Shown: piece by piece, positions 1 to 4,959 of the stretch | Layout: every line of letters starts with the position of its first letter | Numbering within the stretch: the first letter of the stretch is position 1 | DNA from: an uncultured Oscillospiraceae bacterium | GTDB taxonomy: Bacteria > Bacillota_A > Clostridia > Oscillospirales > Oscillospiraceae | Direction: 5' to 3' | Length of the DNA: 6,324 nt | NCBI GenBank assembly: GCA_944385265.1 | Contig: CALWWO010000052.1 | Span: forward strand, 1-6,324 | The notes under the pieces: generated by a model | The model's database searches: none | Told to the model about the DNA's origin: nothing | What the model saw: only the letters and a program-made list of their open reading frames with translations | Translations under genes and position numbers: made by a program

Positions 1-167
1 TCATGACTTTCCCCGCCATCCTCGAGGCGACGCAGACGCCGATTTCCGGCGCAATAGCGCTAGTAGCCGGTATAGCCGCTGCATGGCTCGGCGCGGGGCT
101 GTTCAACGTCGCGCTCTGCTGCTGCTCGGTTGTTTTGATCGTCGAGTTGATAATATCTCTTATTTAG
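1..167 (+). CDS. azlD: AzlD-like branched-chain amino acid transport protein, 3' end (partial)
   Basis: The frame opened at position 3 stays open for 54 codons to TAG at 165-167. It begins MTFPAILEATQTPISGAIAL and ends LIVELIISLI. The MTFPA(I/V)L segment, then a short polar turn, a hydrophobic helix and a second hydrophobic stretch ending in a hydrophobic-E-L motif, is the pattern I know from the C-terminal half of clostridial AzlD proteins (about 100 aa), so roughly half the protein is visible. AzlD is the small membrane subunit that works with AzlC in exporting branched-chain amino acids and their analogues; azlC would be expected just left of the window. The Met at position 3 is probably internal. 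No convincing + strand terminator follows the stop. The assignment rests on remembered family pattern, not on a search. Three consecutive Cys (residues 39-41 of the visible part) are unusual but sit in a predicted helix. Confidence 0.72.
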   Translation, partial: MTFPAILEATQTPISGAIALVAGIAAAWLGAGLFNVALCCCSVVLIVELIISLI

Positions 168-215
168 CAGCCATGCCGGTGCTCCTAATAACGTAGTACT
201 GAAAAGAAGTAACAT
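60..215 (-). CDS. Possible 51-aa small membrane protein, antisense to azlD
   Basis: On the - strand an ATG at 215-213 follows a strong Shine-Dalgarno (GGGAGG, about 7 nt upstream) and opens 51 codons to TAG at 62-60. The product starts MLLLFSTTLLGAPAWLLNKR: one short hydrophobic helix (residues 1-17), a basic stop-transfer patch, then a polar tail rich in D, Q, N, R and E. I do not recognise the family. Its last 36 codons lie antisense to the azlD coding end, which argues for caution because azlD is the better supported reading. In its favour are the RBS and the - strand promoter and leader directly upstream. It could be a real small gene controlled by the leader hairpin, or a chance ORF downstream of a small RNA. 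Confidence 0.3.
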   Translation of the reverse strand: MLLLFSTTLLGAPAWLLNKRYYQLDDQNNRAAAERDVEQPRAEPCSGYTGY

Positions 216-230
216 ATATTTTCCTCCCGC

Positions 231-286
231 AAAAAAATAAGCGCTAAAATCACACCACTAAGACCTACGGTGTAATTTTAACGCTT
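231..286 (-). terminator. Rho-independent terminator, - strand, long stem
   Basis: The arms 286-269 and 256-239 pair over 18 bp with a 12-nt loop. The two positions that mismatch on the + strand (C-A) become G-U pairs in the - strand transcript, so the stem is fully paired only in that direction. It is followed on the - strand by ATTTTTTT (238-231). There is no T-run on the + side, so it is unlikely to terminate azlD. Confidence 0.65.
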
Positions 287-322
287 TCCCGTCCGGTGAC
301 GGGTTGACCGTTTATTAAATTC
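231..322 (-). ncRNA. Candidate ~90-nt small RNA or attenuator leader
   Basis: From the predicted start near 322 to the end of the U-tract at 231 the - strand would give an RNA of about 90 nt. It contains a perfect 6-bp hairpin with a 4-nt loop (CCCGTC-ACCG-GACGGG, 303-288), immediately followed by a long terminator-like stem (286-239). The RNA matches no riboswitch class I can recall; I considered guanidine-II, fluoride, preQ1 and cyclic-di-GMP patterns and none fits. Because an RBS and ATG follow the U-tract, it may be a leader whose terminator is conditionally read through, rather than a free-standing RNA. Existence of the transcript is inferred from promoter and terminator only. Confidence 0.45.
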
Positions 323-328
323 AAATAA

Positions 329-357
329 AATATACCATGAGAAGCACCGGTTGTCAA
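329..357 (-). promoter_or_regulatory. Sigma-A type promoter for a short leader or small RNA
   Basis: Read on the - strand, a perfect -35 box TTGACA (357-352) is separated by exactly 17 nt from TATATT (334-329), one base from consensus. The start of transcription is expected near 322. It points away from the XRE gene, towards the hairpin region and azlD. The inverted repeat ACAGC/GCTGT (357-361 and 371-375) touches the -35 box and could be an operator. Confidence 0.65.
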
Positions 358-464
358 CAGCATTTTATTCGCTGTCAAAACACAGCAAGCAGCTCGATCC
401 GCCGTAGGCAAGACATATAAACCATATATACTCCGCGCTGTCCGGTCCTGCAATGATTATAATA

Positions 465-483
465 AATGCGGGAGAGCCGCATT
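465..483 (-). terminator. Possible weak terminator of the XRE gene
   Basis: A perfect 7-bp inverted repeat AATGCGG / CCGCATT with a 5-nt loop lies about 40 nt past the XRE stop. On the - strand it is followed by TTATTATAATCATT, which is T-rich but not a clean U-tract. Position and shape fit a modest intrinsic terminator. Confidence 0.4.
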
Positions 484-524
484 AAGCACCTTTACCGCAT
501 TTTCCTGTTCCTAATGCTTATTGC

Positions 525-1577
525 TCAGCAGTCTCCGCCGCCGTATCGTTCAAGCATCTCCTCCCAATGTCTGTTATCTCTCATAAATCCGTAGCTCTCT
601 TCATCTCTAAAACTGTTTATCAGCTCGCGTCTTAATCCATCGGTAAAACTATCATCTATTTTTTTAAATGTCATATGTTCGTAAAGCGGGGATTTTGTAA
701 AAGCGGAGAGCTTTTCCACGCTCGAAAGTATCTTTTCCGCTATGTCAGCCGTTTTTTCCGCGTCTTGTTCCAATACGGCAAGGTCAAGCCCTCCGGACAC
801 TTCATAATACTCGCCCATTTCAAAAAGCCTTGCAAGCGCCGTCTGTTTTTCGGTATAAAGGTGTGCCCTCTCCATGTTGCCCTCCTGCACAGCAAGCATA
901 TAGAGCCCATTGAATACCATTACGACCATCTGATAATAAGTCATCAGAAGTTCTTCATATTTTTTATACGCCTCTTCCACACGCCCGGTTTTACTCAAAA
1001 TCACGGCGTATTTCCGCTTCCTCTCGGGGTTTTCATCCGAAAAGTATTCAAGGTACTTTTCGGCCTCATCGTACCTCTCTTTCCTCATATAGAAATTGTA
1101 CAGAGAGTCGGCCGCACAATGCCGGACACTTTCTTTTTTGCTCTCAAGAGCCCTCAAATAGCACCCTGTTATAAAGCCGTCGTATTTGTACGAATCCTGC
1201 ACGTCCTTTAATATACGCTGCGCGTCGAGTATCTGCGCAAGCTGCCATATCAGCTCGTCGCAGTTCGGGTATTTTTCGATATACTCCTTTACCGCCTGAA
1301 ATGACTCTTCATACGGGCGCTCTTTGAATTTCGCGTCGATATCTGTGACGATATCTCGTATCTCATCCTTCGTCAGCTCGCTTTGAAAAGAGAGCAGTGT
1401 GTCTAGCGATATGTCCAAAAGCCTTGCTATCGGCGCGAGCATCGTGATATCGGGAAATGAATTTCCGTTTTCCCATTTGTTCACGGCCGGAGGCGTCACG
1501 CCAAGCCTGTTTGCCATCTCCTCCTGCGTCATGTCACGCATCTTCCTGTATTTGCGTATGGTCTCACCTATCTGCAT
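525..1577 (-). CDS. XRE-family transcriptional regulator with helical (TPR-like) C-terminal region
   Basis: A 350-aa protein. Residues 1-60 are a classic XRE/HTH_3 DNA-binding domain: IGETIRKYRKMRDMTQEEMA, then LGVTPPAVNKWENGNSFPD (recognition helix around PPAVNKWE) and ISLDTLL. From about residue 95 to the end the sequence is all-helical, with repeated Y/A/L patterns such as RYDEAEKYLEYF and GRVEEAYKKYEELL (roughly residues 168-215) typical of TPR-like repeats. Such regions in clostridial XRE proteins are thought to sense a ligand or protein partner, but which one cannot be read here. ATG at 1577 follows a modest SD (AGGGAAG, about 8 nt upstream) and the HTH begins at once, so the start is secure. 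It is divergent from the YrvL-like membrane gene, with both promoters and a palindrome between them; regulating itself or that neighbour is the obvious hypothesis. Stop TGA at 527-525. Confidence 0.88.
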   Translation of the reverse strand: MQIGETIRKYRKMRDMTQEEMANRLGVTPPAVNKWENGNSFPDITMLAPIARLLDISLDTLLSFQSELTKDEIRDIVTDIDAKFKERPYEESFQAVKEYIEKYPNCDELIWQLAQILDAQRILKDVQDSYKYDGFITGCYLRALESKKESVRHCAADSLYNFYMRKERYDEAEKYLEYFSDENPERKRKYAVILSKTGRVEEAYKKYEELLMTYYQMVVMVFNGLYMLAVQEGNMERAHLYTEKQTALARLFEMGEYYEVSGGLDLAVLEQDAEKTADIAEKILSSVEKLSAFTKSPLYEHMTFKKIDDSFTDGLRRELINSFRDEESYGFMRDNRHWEEMLERYGGGDC

Positions 1578-1610
1578 AAAGTCACTTCCCTAGGTTATAA
1601 ACTCTATTTC

Positions 1611-1639
1611 AGTATAACAGGCCCTATCTCTTAAAACAA
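1611..1639 (-). promoter_or_regulatory. Promoter of the XRE regulator gene
   Basis: On the - strand TTGTTT (1639-1634), 17 nt spacing, then TATACT (1616-1611) preceded by TGT, giving an extended -10 (TGnTATACT). Predicted start near 1604, leaving a 5' leader of under 30 nt before the ATG. Confidence 0.6.
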
Positions 1640-1671
1640 TTGACCAGACGTTAATTTCACCCATCTAAAAT

Positions 1672-1686
1672 TTAACCGCAGGTTAA
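1672..1686. promoter_or_regulatory. Palindrome TTAACC-GCA-GGTTAA, candidate operator
   Basis: A perfect 6-bp inverted repeat with a 3-bp centre lies between the divergent XRE promoter and the promoter of the YrvL-like gene. Its 15-bp length and symmetry suit a dimeric HTH regulator such as the XRE protein next door. On the + strand GTTTTTTG follows, so a tiny hairpin terminator is an alternative, but nothing upstream on that strand needs terminating. Confidence 0.4.
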
Positions 1687-1711
1687 GTTTTTTGATTCAC
1701 GCCGCCATGAG

Positions 1712-1740
1712 TTGCCATATCCGTTTCACTGTGCTATCAT
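1712..1740 (+). promoter_or_regulatory. Promoter of the YrvL-like membrane protein gene
   Basis: TTGCCA (1712-1717), 17 nt, TATCAT (1735-1740); start expected near 1747. Because this promoter lies downstream of the ATGs at 1692 and 1707, it supports the TTG start at 1788 for the gene. Confidence 0.55.
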
Positions 1741-1787
1741 TTGTATGGGAAACAGTAAAAAGGCACTATTTGCGGGGTGTATTCAAC

Positions 1788-2213
1788 TTGAAAGATTTTT
1801 GGAGCAGACACCATGCCAAGGTTATCGGTTTTCTTATTTTGGCTGTTATTGCGCTTTGCGTAATCTCCGTTATTGCTATATTCGGCGGAGTAATTATGCG
1901 AATATTTGGACTGGAGTACGATTCGATAGGCAGCATTATTTTATTTTTTATAATTGCAACTATCGTTTCATTTCCGATCAGTATGATAGCCGAAGGACTG
2001 CCGTGCGTGCTATTCTTTAATTATCAATGCCCCAAACAAATTGCCGTTATTATTTATCTTGTTTTAGATACGATCGCCACAGCTATCGGATTAAGTATTG
2101 TAGATTATTTTATGAAAAGTGTGACAGCGACAAATATTTCCATAATTGTTGTATCGTTTATTTTATCGCTATGGAGCGTAAAAGATTCTCTTGAAAAACC
2201 GGAGGGTAAGTGA
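1788..2213 (+). CDS. YrvL/YvrL-like four-helix membrane protein
   Basis: From TTG at 1788 the product is 141 aa, beginning LKDFWSRHHAKVIGF (initiator read as Met). A basic N-terminus is followed by four hydrophobic segments, about residues 11-36, 45-68, 84-104 and 117-130. Features such as FGLEYDSIGSIILFF, a Pro-rich second helix (SFPISMIAEGLP), an Asp inside helix 3 (LVLDT) and VDYFMKSV recall the Pfam YrvL family. As I recall it, the founding Bacillus subtilis protein is about this length and a membrane negative regulator of the SigO-RsoA sigma system. No such sigma factor is in this window, so a regulatory role is only an analogy. The frame is open upstream to 1692, but the RBS-like GGGG (1774-1777) and the promoter at 1712-1740 favour the TTG. 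Two hairpin terminators follow. Family assignment is from memory of patterns and is moderate. Confidence 0.6.
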   Translation: MKDFWSRHHAKVIGFLILAVIALCVISVIAIFGGVIMRIFGLEYDSIGSIILFFIIATIVSFPISMIAEGLPCVLFFNYQCPKQIAVIIYLVLDTIATAIGLSIVDYFMKSVTATNISIIVVSFILSLWSVKDSLEKPEGK

Positions 2214-2380
2214 ACGGTAATAATCAAATATCTGTTCACATGGACAGCCGAAAAAATCGGCTTCCCTTTTCTGCACCTATAGGTAGAGAGTGGTATCTCA
2301 CGCCGCATCGTCGGGCGTCATCCCATGTATATAAACAAATAAACAGAAAACGGCATGGCAAAAGCCATGCCGTTTTTTAA
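2210..2380 (+). CDS. Doubtful 56-codon ORF overlapping the YrvL-like stop codon
   Basis: A GTG at 2210 overlaps the TGA of the preceding gene (GTGA) and has GGAGG 4 nt upstream, the layout of translational coupling. The ORF starts MNGNNQISVHMDSRKNRLPF, is basic, has no membrane segment and resembles nothing I know. It reads through both hairpins and its TAA (2378-2380) lies at the end of the U-tract of the strong terminator, which is hard to reconcile with normal translation. It is listed because its start context is good; probably not a gene. Confidence 0.15.
   Translation: MNGNNQISVHMDSRKNRLPFSAPIGREWYLTPHRRASSHVYKQINRKRHGKSHAVF
2246..2272 (+). terminator. First terminator after the YrvL-like gene
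   Basis: AGCCGA (2246-2251), loop AAAAA, TCGGCT (2257-2262), followed by TCCCTTTTCT. The stem is short and the U-tract interrupted, so it may be leaky; a much stronger hairpin lies 85 nt further on. Confidence 0.5.
2347..2378. terminator. Strong bidirectional rho-independent terminator
   Basis: A perfect stem CGGCATGGC (2351-2359) and GCCATGCCG (2364-2372) with an AAAA loop, extended by A-T pairs (2347-2350 with 2373-2376). On the + strand TTTTTT follows; on the - strand TTTTCTGTTTATTTG follows. It sits between the convergent YrvL-like gene (+) and the small membrane protein gene ending at 2450 (-), and so can end both transcripts. Confidence 0.85.
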
Positions 2381-2449
2381 TAATATCACTGCTAACATAT
2401 CCCACGCTCATCACACAGGGTATGTTCAGCCCAGACAATATTAAAGCGG

Positions 2450-2602
2450 TCAGTTTTTACGTTTTACAAGGTACACAATAAGCAACGCAAAGCCGGCAAG
2501 GCGCATGATATCGCTCACCACAGTGCCCCAAATATCTCTCGCTGGAAAGCTTCCAATCAAGAGTACCACTGTTGCTATCGCCATTATCCAGATTTTCTTC
2601 AA
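2450..2602 (-). CDS. 50-aa small membrane protein with two hydrophobic helices (TTG start)
   Basis: On the - strand GGAGG (2615-2611) is followed 9 nt later by TTG (2602-2600) and an open frame of 50 codons to TGA at 2452-2450. It reads (M)KKIWIMAIATVVLLIG, a polar turn SFPARDIWGTVVSD, then MRLAGFALLIVYLVKRKN: helix 1 at residues 4-17, helix 2 at 33-46, with a basic C-terminal tail. The amphiphilic layout with Lys/Arg at both ends strongly suggests a real membrane peptide with both ends cytoplasmic (inferred). An internal ATG (residue 7) would cut helix 1, so TTG is preferred. It starts 42 nt after the stop of the 92-aa gene upstream, so the two are probably one operon ending at the hairpin at 2347-2378. 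Family and role are unknown to me. Confidence 0.65.
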   Translation of the reverse strand: MKKIWIMAIATVVLLIGSFPARDIWGTVVSDIMRLAGFALLIVYLVKRKN

Positions 2603-2644
2603 TAAAATCAACCTCCGATTGCAGGCATACGCTCGTTTTAGGAT

Positions 2645-2923
2645 TCATCGCTTTTTGAACGTCCAATCATCGTTTTGCGTTTTTCTCTCCGCGCAACAGC
2701 CGCATGGCATATCTTTTAAATCAGCAATAGAATTATCCAAATCAAATACCGTTCTTAAAGATACAAGCCTTGCTTCATCCATCTCATGTGTCGAACCGCA
2801 TAGAAACTGCCACATTCCGTCATCTTCATCGTGGGACACAAATAAAATAGGATCACCGTCATTTAGTATATGGCAGCAAATAATCGACGCCGTATTAGGC
2901 GCATCATAAAAAGGGAAATTCAT
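2645..2923 (-). CDS. Small soluble protein resembling the DUF2185 / Imm33 type
   Basis: A 92-aa protein with ATG at 2923-2921 and an excellent SD (GGAGG 2935-2931, 7 nt away). No signal peptide or membrane segment. The core ILNDGDPILFVSHDEDDGMW, then QFLCGSTHEMDEARLVSL and a final GCCAERK, resembles short proteins that I associate with DUF2185/Imm33 (a hydrophobic strand + VSHDEDDG + WQFL). Five cysteines include a CC pair at 16-17 and the cluster C74, C76, C77, which might bind metal; this is speculative. Some family members are immunity proteins of contact toxins, but no toxin gene is near, and stand-alone clostridial copies are common, so that function should not be transferred. Likely operon with the 50-aa membrane protein downstream. 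Confidence 0.72.
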   Translation of the reverse strand: MNFPFYDAPNTASIICCHILNDGDPILFVSHDEDDGMWQFLCGSTHEMDEARLVSLRTVFDLDNSIADLKDMPCGCCAERKTQNDDWTFKKR

Positions 2924-2993
2924 ATAGAGCCCTCCTTTTTAGGTTCAAACACAACGCCGGACATATCAATACTTTTCGACACGTTTTTCTTCC

Positions 2994-2999
2994 ATTATA
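2994..2999 (-). promoter_or_regulatory. Possible -10 box for the 92-aa / 50-aa gene pair
   Basis: A perfect TATAAT on the - strand, with TG a few bases upstream, about 70 nt before the ATG at 2923. No good -35 box is present at 16-18 nt spacing, so the call is tentative. Confidence 0.3.
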
Positions 3000-3161
3000 T
3001 ACAGTTGCTTCTGCATCTCCTTCAAAACCACATAAATCTTCCGTATTGCATAGGTAGAGCCGAAACATTGCCACAATCAGTAATAATTTTGAGCTACTTG
3101 TAAAAAATATCAATACGACGGATAGCTCTGCCGGTAAACTACGAAAAGGAATGCTGTATAA

Positions 3162-3836
3162 ATGGCTATATCGATAATCAGAACCATACTTCTATTTGCA
3201 CTTATCATGGTATGTACACGGATAATGGGCAAGCGCCAGCTCGGCGAACTTGAACCGAGCGAGCTTGTCGTTGCCATTATGCTGTCCGATATCGCCGTGC
3301 ATCCGCTTCAGGATCCCGGCATACCGCTGCTGTATGGCGTTGTGCCCGTTTTGACGCTGCTATGCTGCGAGATTTTTGTATCATATATGGTTGTAAAAAA
3401 TATAACACTGCGCGCCATAATATGCGGCAAGCCTAGCATAATCATCGACGGCGGCAAAATAAACCAAAAAGAGATGGCCAAAAACCGCCTTACACTTGAT
3501 GAGCTGACCGTTGAACTCCGCAAGCAAAATGTCACCGATATCAATATGGTTAAATACGCTATCCTTGAATCAGACGGTTCACTGTCCATTATGCTCCGTG
3601 CCGGAGACTCTCCCGCCACACCAAACCAAATGTCGCTTAGTGTAGACGACCCTGGCTTGCCGGTCATGCTTATAAGCGACGGACGCACTTTACAAAACAA
3701 CCTTGAGTATTTAAATTTAAATGAAGCTTGGCTCAAAAACGAGCTTAAAAAACGCAACATTTCAAAGCCGGAGGACGTCTACATTTTTATGACCGATTCC
3801 TCCGGCAAAATATATTTTTCATTAAAGGAGGGCTGA
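3162..3836 (+). CDS. DUF421 (YetF-type) membrane protein
   Basis: A 224-aa protein. Residues 1-85 contain three hydrophobic segments (about 4-19, 33-50, 56-78), with the hallmark RIMGKRQLGELEPSELVV loop after helix 1. The cytoplasmic part carries the usual DUF421 signature GKPSIIIDGGKI (89-100), RLTLDELTVELRKQNVTDI (109-127) and VKYAILESDGSLSIML (130-145). A C-terminal part (about 165-224: LPVMLISDGRTLQNNLEYL, later DVYIFMTDSSGKIYFS) extends it, as in many clostridial members. In Bacillus, related proteins are membrane proteins linked to spores; the biochemical role is not established as far as I know. The ATG at 3162 has AAAGGA about 11 nt upstream. A DUF4363 gene follows after one base, forming a common clostridial pair. 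Confidence 0.88.
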   Translation: MAISIIRTILLFALIMVCTRIMGKRQLGELEPSELVVAIMLSDIAVHPLQDPGIPLLYGVVPVLTLLCCEIFVSYMVVKNITLRAIICGKPSIIIDGGKINQKEMAKNRLTLDELTVELRKQNVTDINMVKYAILESDGSLSIMLRAGDSPATPNQMSLSVDDPGLPVMLISDGRTLQNNLEYLNLNEAWLKNELKKRNISKPEDVYIFMTDSSGKIYFSLKEG

Positions 3837-3837
3837 G

Positions 3838-4218
3838 ATGAAAAAAGAGCTCATGGCAGTGCTTATTTTTATCTTAATAATCGCTGCGTCGATATTTAAT
3901 ATCGCACAAATAAGCACGCTGTCCTCTAAAATGACCGCGCTCGTACAAAACGCTGTCTCTTCTGCGGAGAAAAGCAACTGGGAAGCAGCCGCATGGTATG
4001 CAGAATCAGCCGAAGCGCTTTGGGCTTCACATAAATTATATATTTACACTGTTTTCCGGCATGAAAGCACAGATAACATCAGCGACTGCATCTATGAACT
4101 GCTTTCCGAGGTCTATTCAAAAGACCCGGATCACGTCAGCGAAGCGGCGATGCGCCTTACTGCATACCTGGAGATCCTCCGAGATATGGAAAAGCCGACG
4201 CTGGAAAGTATCTTCTGA
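3838..4218 (+). CDS. DUF4363 family protein
   Basis: A 126-aa protein with an N-terminal membrane anchor or uncleaved signal (residues 5-24, after MKKEL) and an all-helical, probably extracytoplasmic remainder: MTALVQNAVSSAEKSNWEAA, later SDCIYELLSEVYSKDPDHVS and AAMRLTAYLEILRDMEKPTL. Size, topology and position right after DUF421 fit the DUF4363 family. ATG at 3838 follows the DUF421 TGA by one base, and its GGAGG lies inside the end of the DUF421 gene, so translation is likely coupled. Function unknown; the constant pairing suggests it works with the DUF421 protein at the membrane or in the spore (inference). Its TGA (4216-4218) directly abuts the nrdR stop on the other strand. Confidence 0.82.
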   Translation: MKKELMAVLIFILIIAASIFNIAQISTLSSKMTALVQNAVSSAEKSNWEAAAWYAESAEALWASHKLYIYTVFRHESTDNISDCIYELLSEVYSKDPDHVSEAAMRLTAYLEILRDMEKPTLESIF

Positions 4219-4674
4219 CTACTTCTCCTGGAGTATCTTATTAAGCTCCTCCATAAAAGTATTTATGTCTTTAAATTGGCGGTACACAGACGCAAATCTG
4301 ACATATGCTACTTCATCAAGAGTTTTCAGTTCTTTCATAACCAGCTCGCCGATCTCGCTCGATGAAACCTCTCTCTCAAGAGAGTTCTGAACCTCCTGCT
4401 CTATATTGTCAGCAACCTCCTGAAGCTCCGCGACCGTGACGGGACGCTTTTCACAAGCTCTTATCATGCCGTTTAAAAGCTTGACCTTGTCAAACGTCTG
4501 CCGCCGGCCGTCTTTTTTCACAACGACAAGAGGTATACGCTCTATTATCTCATACGTTGTAAATCTCTTTTGGCACGACTGACACTCTCTTCTTCTCCTA
4601 ATGGTCGTACCCTCTTCCGCCGGACGGGAATCGACGACCTTGCTCTCAGGGAATCCACAATACGGGCATTTCAT
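4219..4674 (-). CDS. nrdR: Transcriptional repressor NrdR
   Basis: A 151-aa protein, the normal size for the family. The N-terminus has the zinc ribbon CPYC (C3, C6) and CQSC (C31, C34), with [20 protein letters not shown] between them. An ATP-cone follows from about residue 47 ([20 protein letters not shown]) to [15 protein letters not shown]. NrdR binds (d)ATP and represses ribonucleotide reductase genes through paired NrdR boxes. The start is ATG at 4674, giving MKCPYCG with GGAG 7 nt upstream. The frame stays open upstream to 4875, but that part has no resemblance to NrdR and precedes the RBS, so it is leader. No reductase gene is in the window. The gene converges on DUF4363 with no space for a terminator. 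Confidence 0.96.
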   Translation of the reverse strand: MKCPYCGFPESKVVDSRPAEEGTTIRRRRECQSCQKRFTTYEIIERIPLVVVKKDGRRQTFDKVKLLNGMIRACEKRPVTVAELQEVADNIEQEVQNSLEREVSSSEIGELVMKELKTLDEVAYVRFASVYRQFKDINTFMEELNKILQEK

Positions 4675-4713
4675 GGCAAAACTCCGTTCTCGATTAAAAA
4701 ATATTAATAAACA

Positions 4714-4732
4714 CGGCGGCAAGTGCCCCCGG
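4714..4732 (-). promoter_or_regulatory. Hairpin with U-rich tail in the nrdR leader
   Basis: On the - strand CGGGGGC-ACTT-GCCGCCG can pair, with one G-G mismatch, and is followed by TGTTTATTAATATTTTTT, then the nrdR RBS. It looks like a weak terminator placed between promoter and gene, so attenuation is possible, but the stem is short and no alternative structure is obvious. Confidence 0.25.
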
Positions 4733-4831
4733 TAAATAATACAAAAATCATGCCCAGCATATATCAGCCGGCAATCCGCGCTTATTTTAATCGCCACACA
4801 CAGGTGAATGTATAAAAATACAGATATGTAT

Positions 4832-4860
4832 ATTATAACATTTTTAAAACCGTTTGTACA
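4832..4860 (-). promoter_or_regulatory. Promoter of nrdR
   Basis: On the - strand TGTACA (4860-4855), 17 nt, perfect TATAAT (4837-4832), preceded by TGT to give an extended -10. Start expected near 4825, leaving a leader of about 150 nt. I saw no clear pair of NrdR boxes overlapping it. Confidence 0.6.
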
Positions 4861-4899
4861 TATTATTTTTATCATCTTTGCGCTGGAAGATTTTTTGCA

Positions 4900-4928
4900 T
4901 TGCGGTGAAAAATAATTTTATGTATCAT
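4900..4928 (+). promoter_or_regulatory. Promoter of the 84-aa membrane protein gene
   Basis: TTGCGG (4900-4905), 17 nt, TATCAT (4923-4928) with TG immediately upstream. An inverted repeat TTTTATG (4916-4922) / CATAAAA (4934-4940) spans the -10 and could be an operator. It is divergent from the nrdR promoter, 40 bp away. Confidence 0.45.
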
Positions 4929-4959
4929 AAAAACATAAAATATTTTTCCGGTGATGCCT

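Larger units (their letters stand above)
168..524. other. Gene-poor stretch between azlD and the XRE regulator
   Basis: No ORF with family resemblance lies here. On the - strand, reading from right to left, the stretch holds a 7-bp hairpin just past the XRE gene (465-483), an inverted repeat ACAGC-9 nt-GCTGT (357-375), a promoter (329-357), a short hairpin (288-303), a long terminator-like hairpin (239-286) with U-tract, and an RBS for the 51-codon ORF. The + strand shows nothing I can support. Confidence 0.6.

Noticed and set aside
288..303. Hairpin resembling one half of a guanidine-II (mini-ykkC) riboswitch
   Set aside because: The loop reads ACCG rather than ACGR and there is no second similar hairpin.
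381..431. 16-codon - strand ORF with GGAG upstream, ending just before the TTGACA promoter
   Set aside because: Too short to judge and located upstream of the promoter, so it cannot be a leader peptide of that transcript.
265..453. 62-codon - strand ORF starting ATG at 453
   Set aside because: It runs through the promoter, both hairpin arms and low-complexity DNA, has no RBS and no protein-like pattern.
675..1211. 178-codon + strand ORF
   Set aside because: Antisense shadow of the XRE regulator gene; aromatic-rich composition typical of a reversed frame.
2287..2301. 15-base stretch (- strand GTGAGATACCACTCT) that recalls a motif of 23S rRNA domain V
   Set aside because: Flanking bases do not continue as 23S rRNA, so it is probably chance; a tiny fragment cannot be excluded without a search.
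2457..2666. 69-codon ATG-started - strand ORF
   Set aside because: Out of frame with the TTG-started 50-aa protein, without an RBS, and with no membrane or domain pattern; the TTG frame is much better.
2904..3113. 69-codon - strand ORF rich in Cys and Leu
   Set aside because: No RBS, overlaps the RBS and start of the 92-aa gene in another frame, and shows no recognisable pattern.
4675..4875. N-terminal extension of NrdR to a start at 4875
   Set aside because: NrdR proteins begin with M-K/R-C-P; the extension lies upstream of a good RBS and overlaps the promoter.
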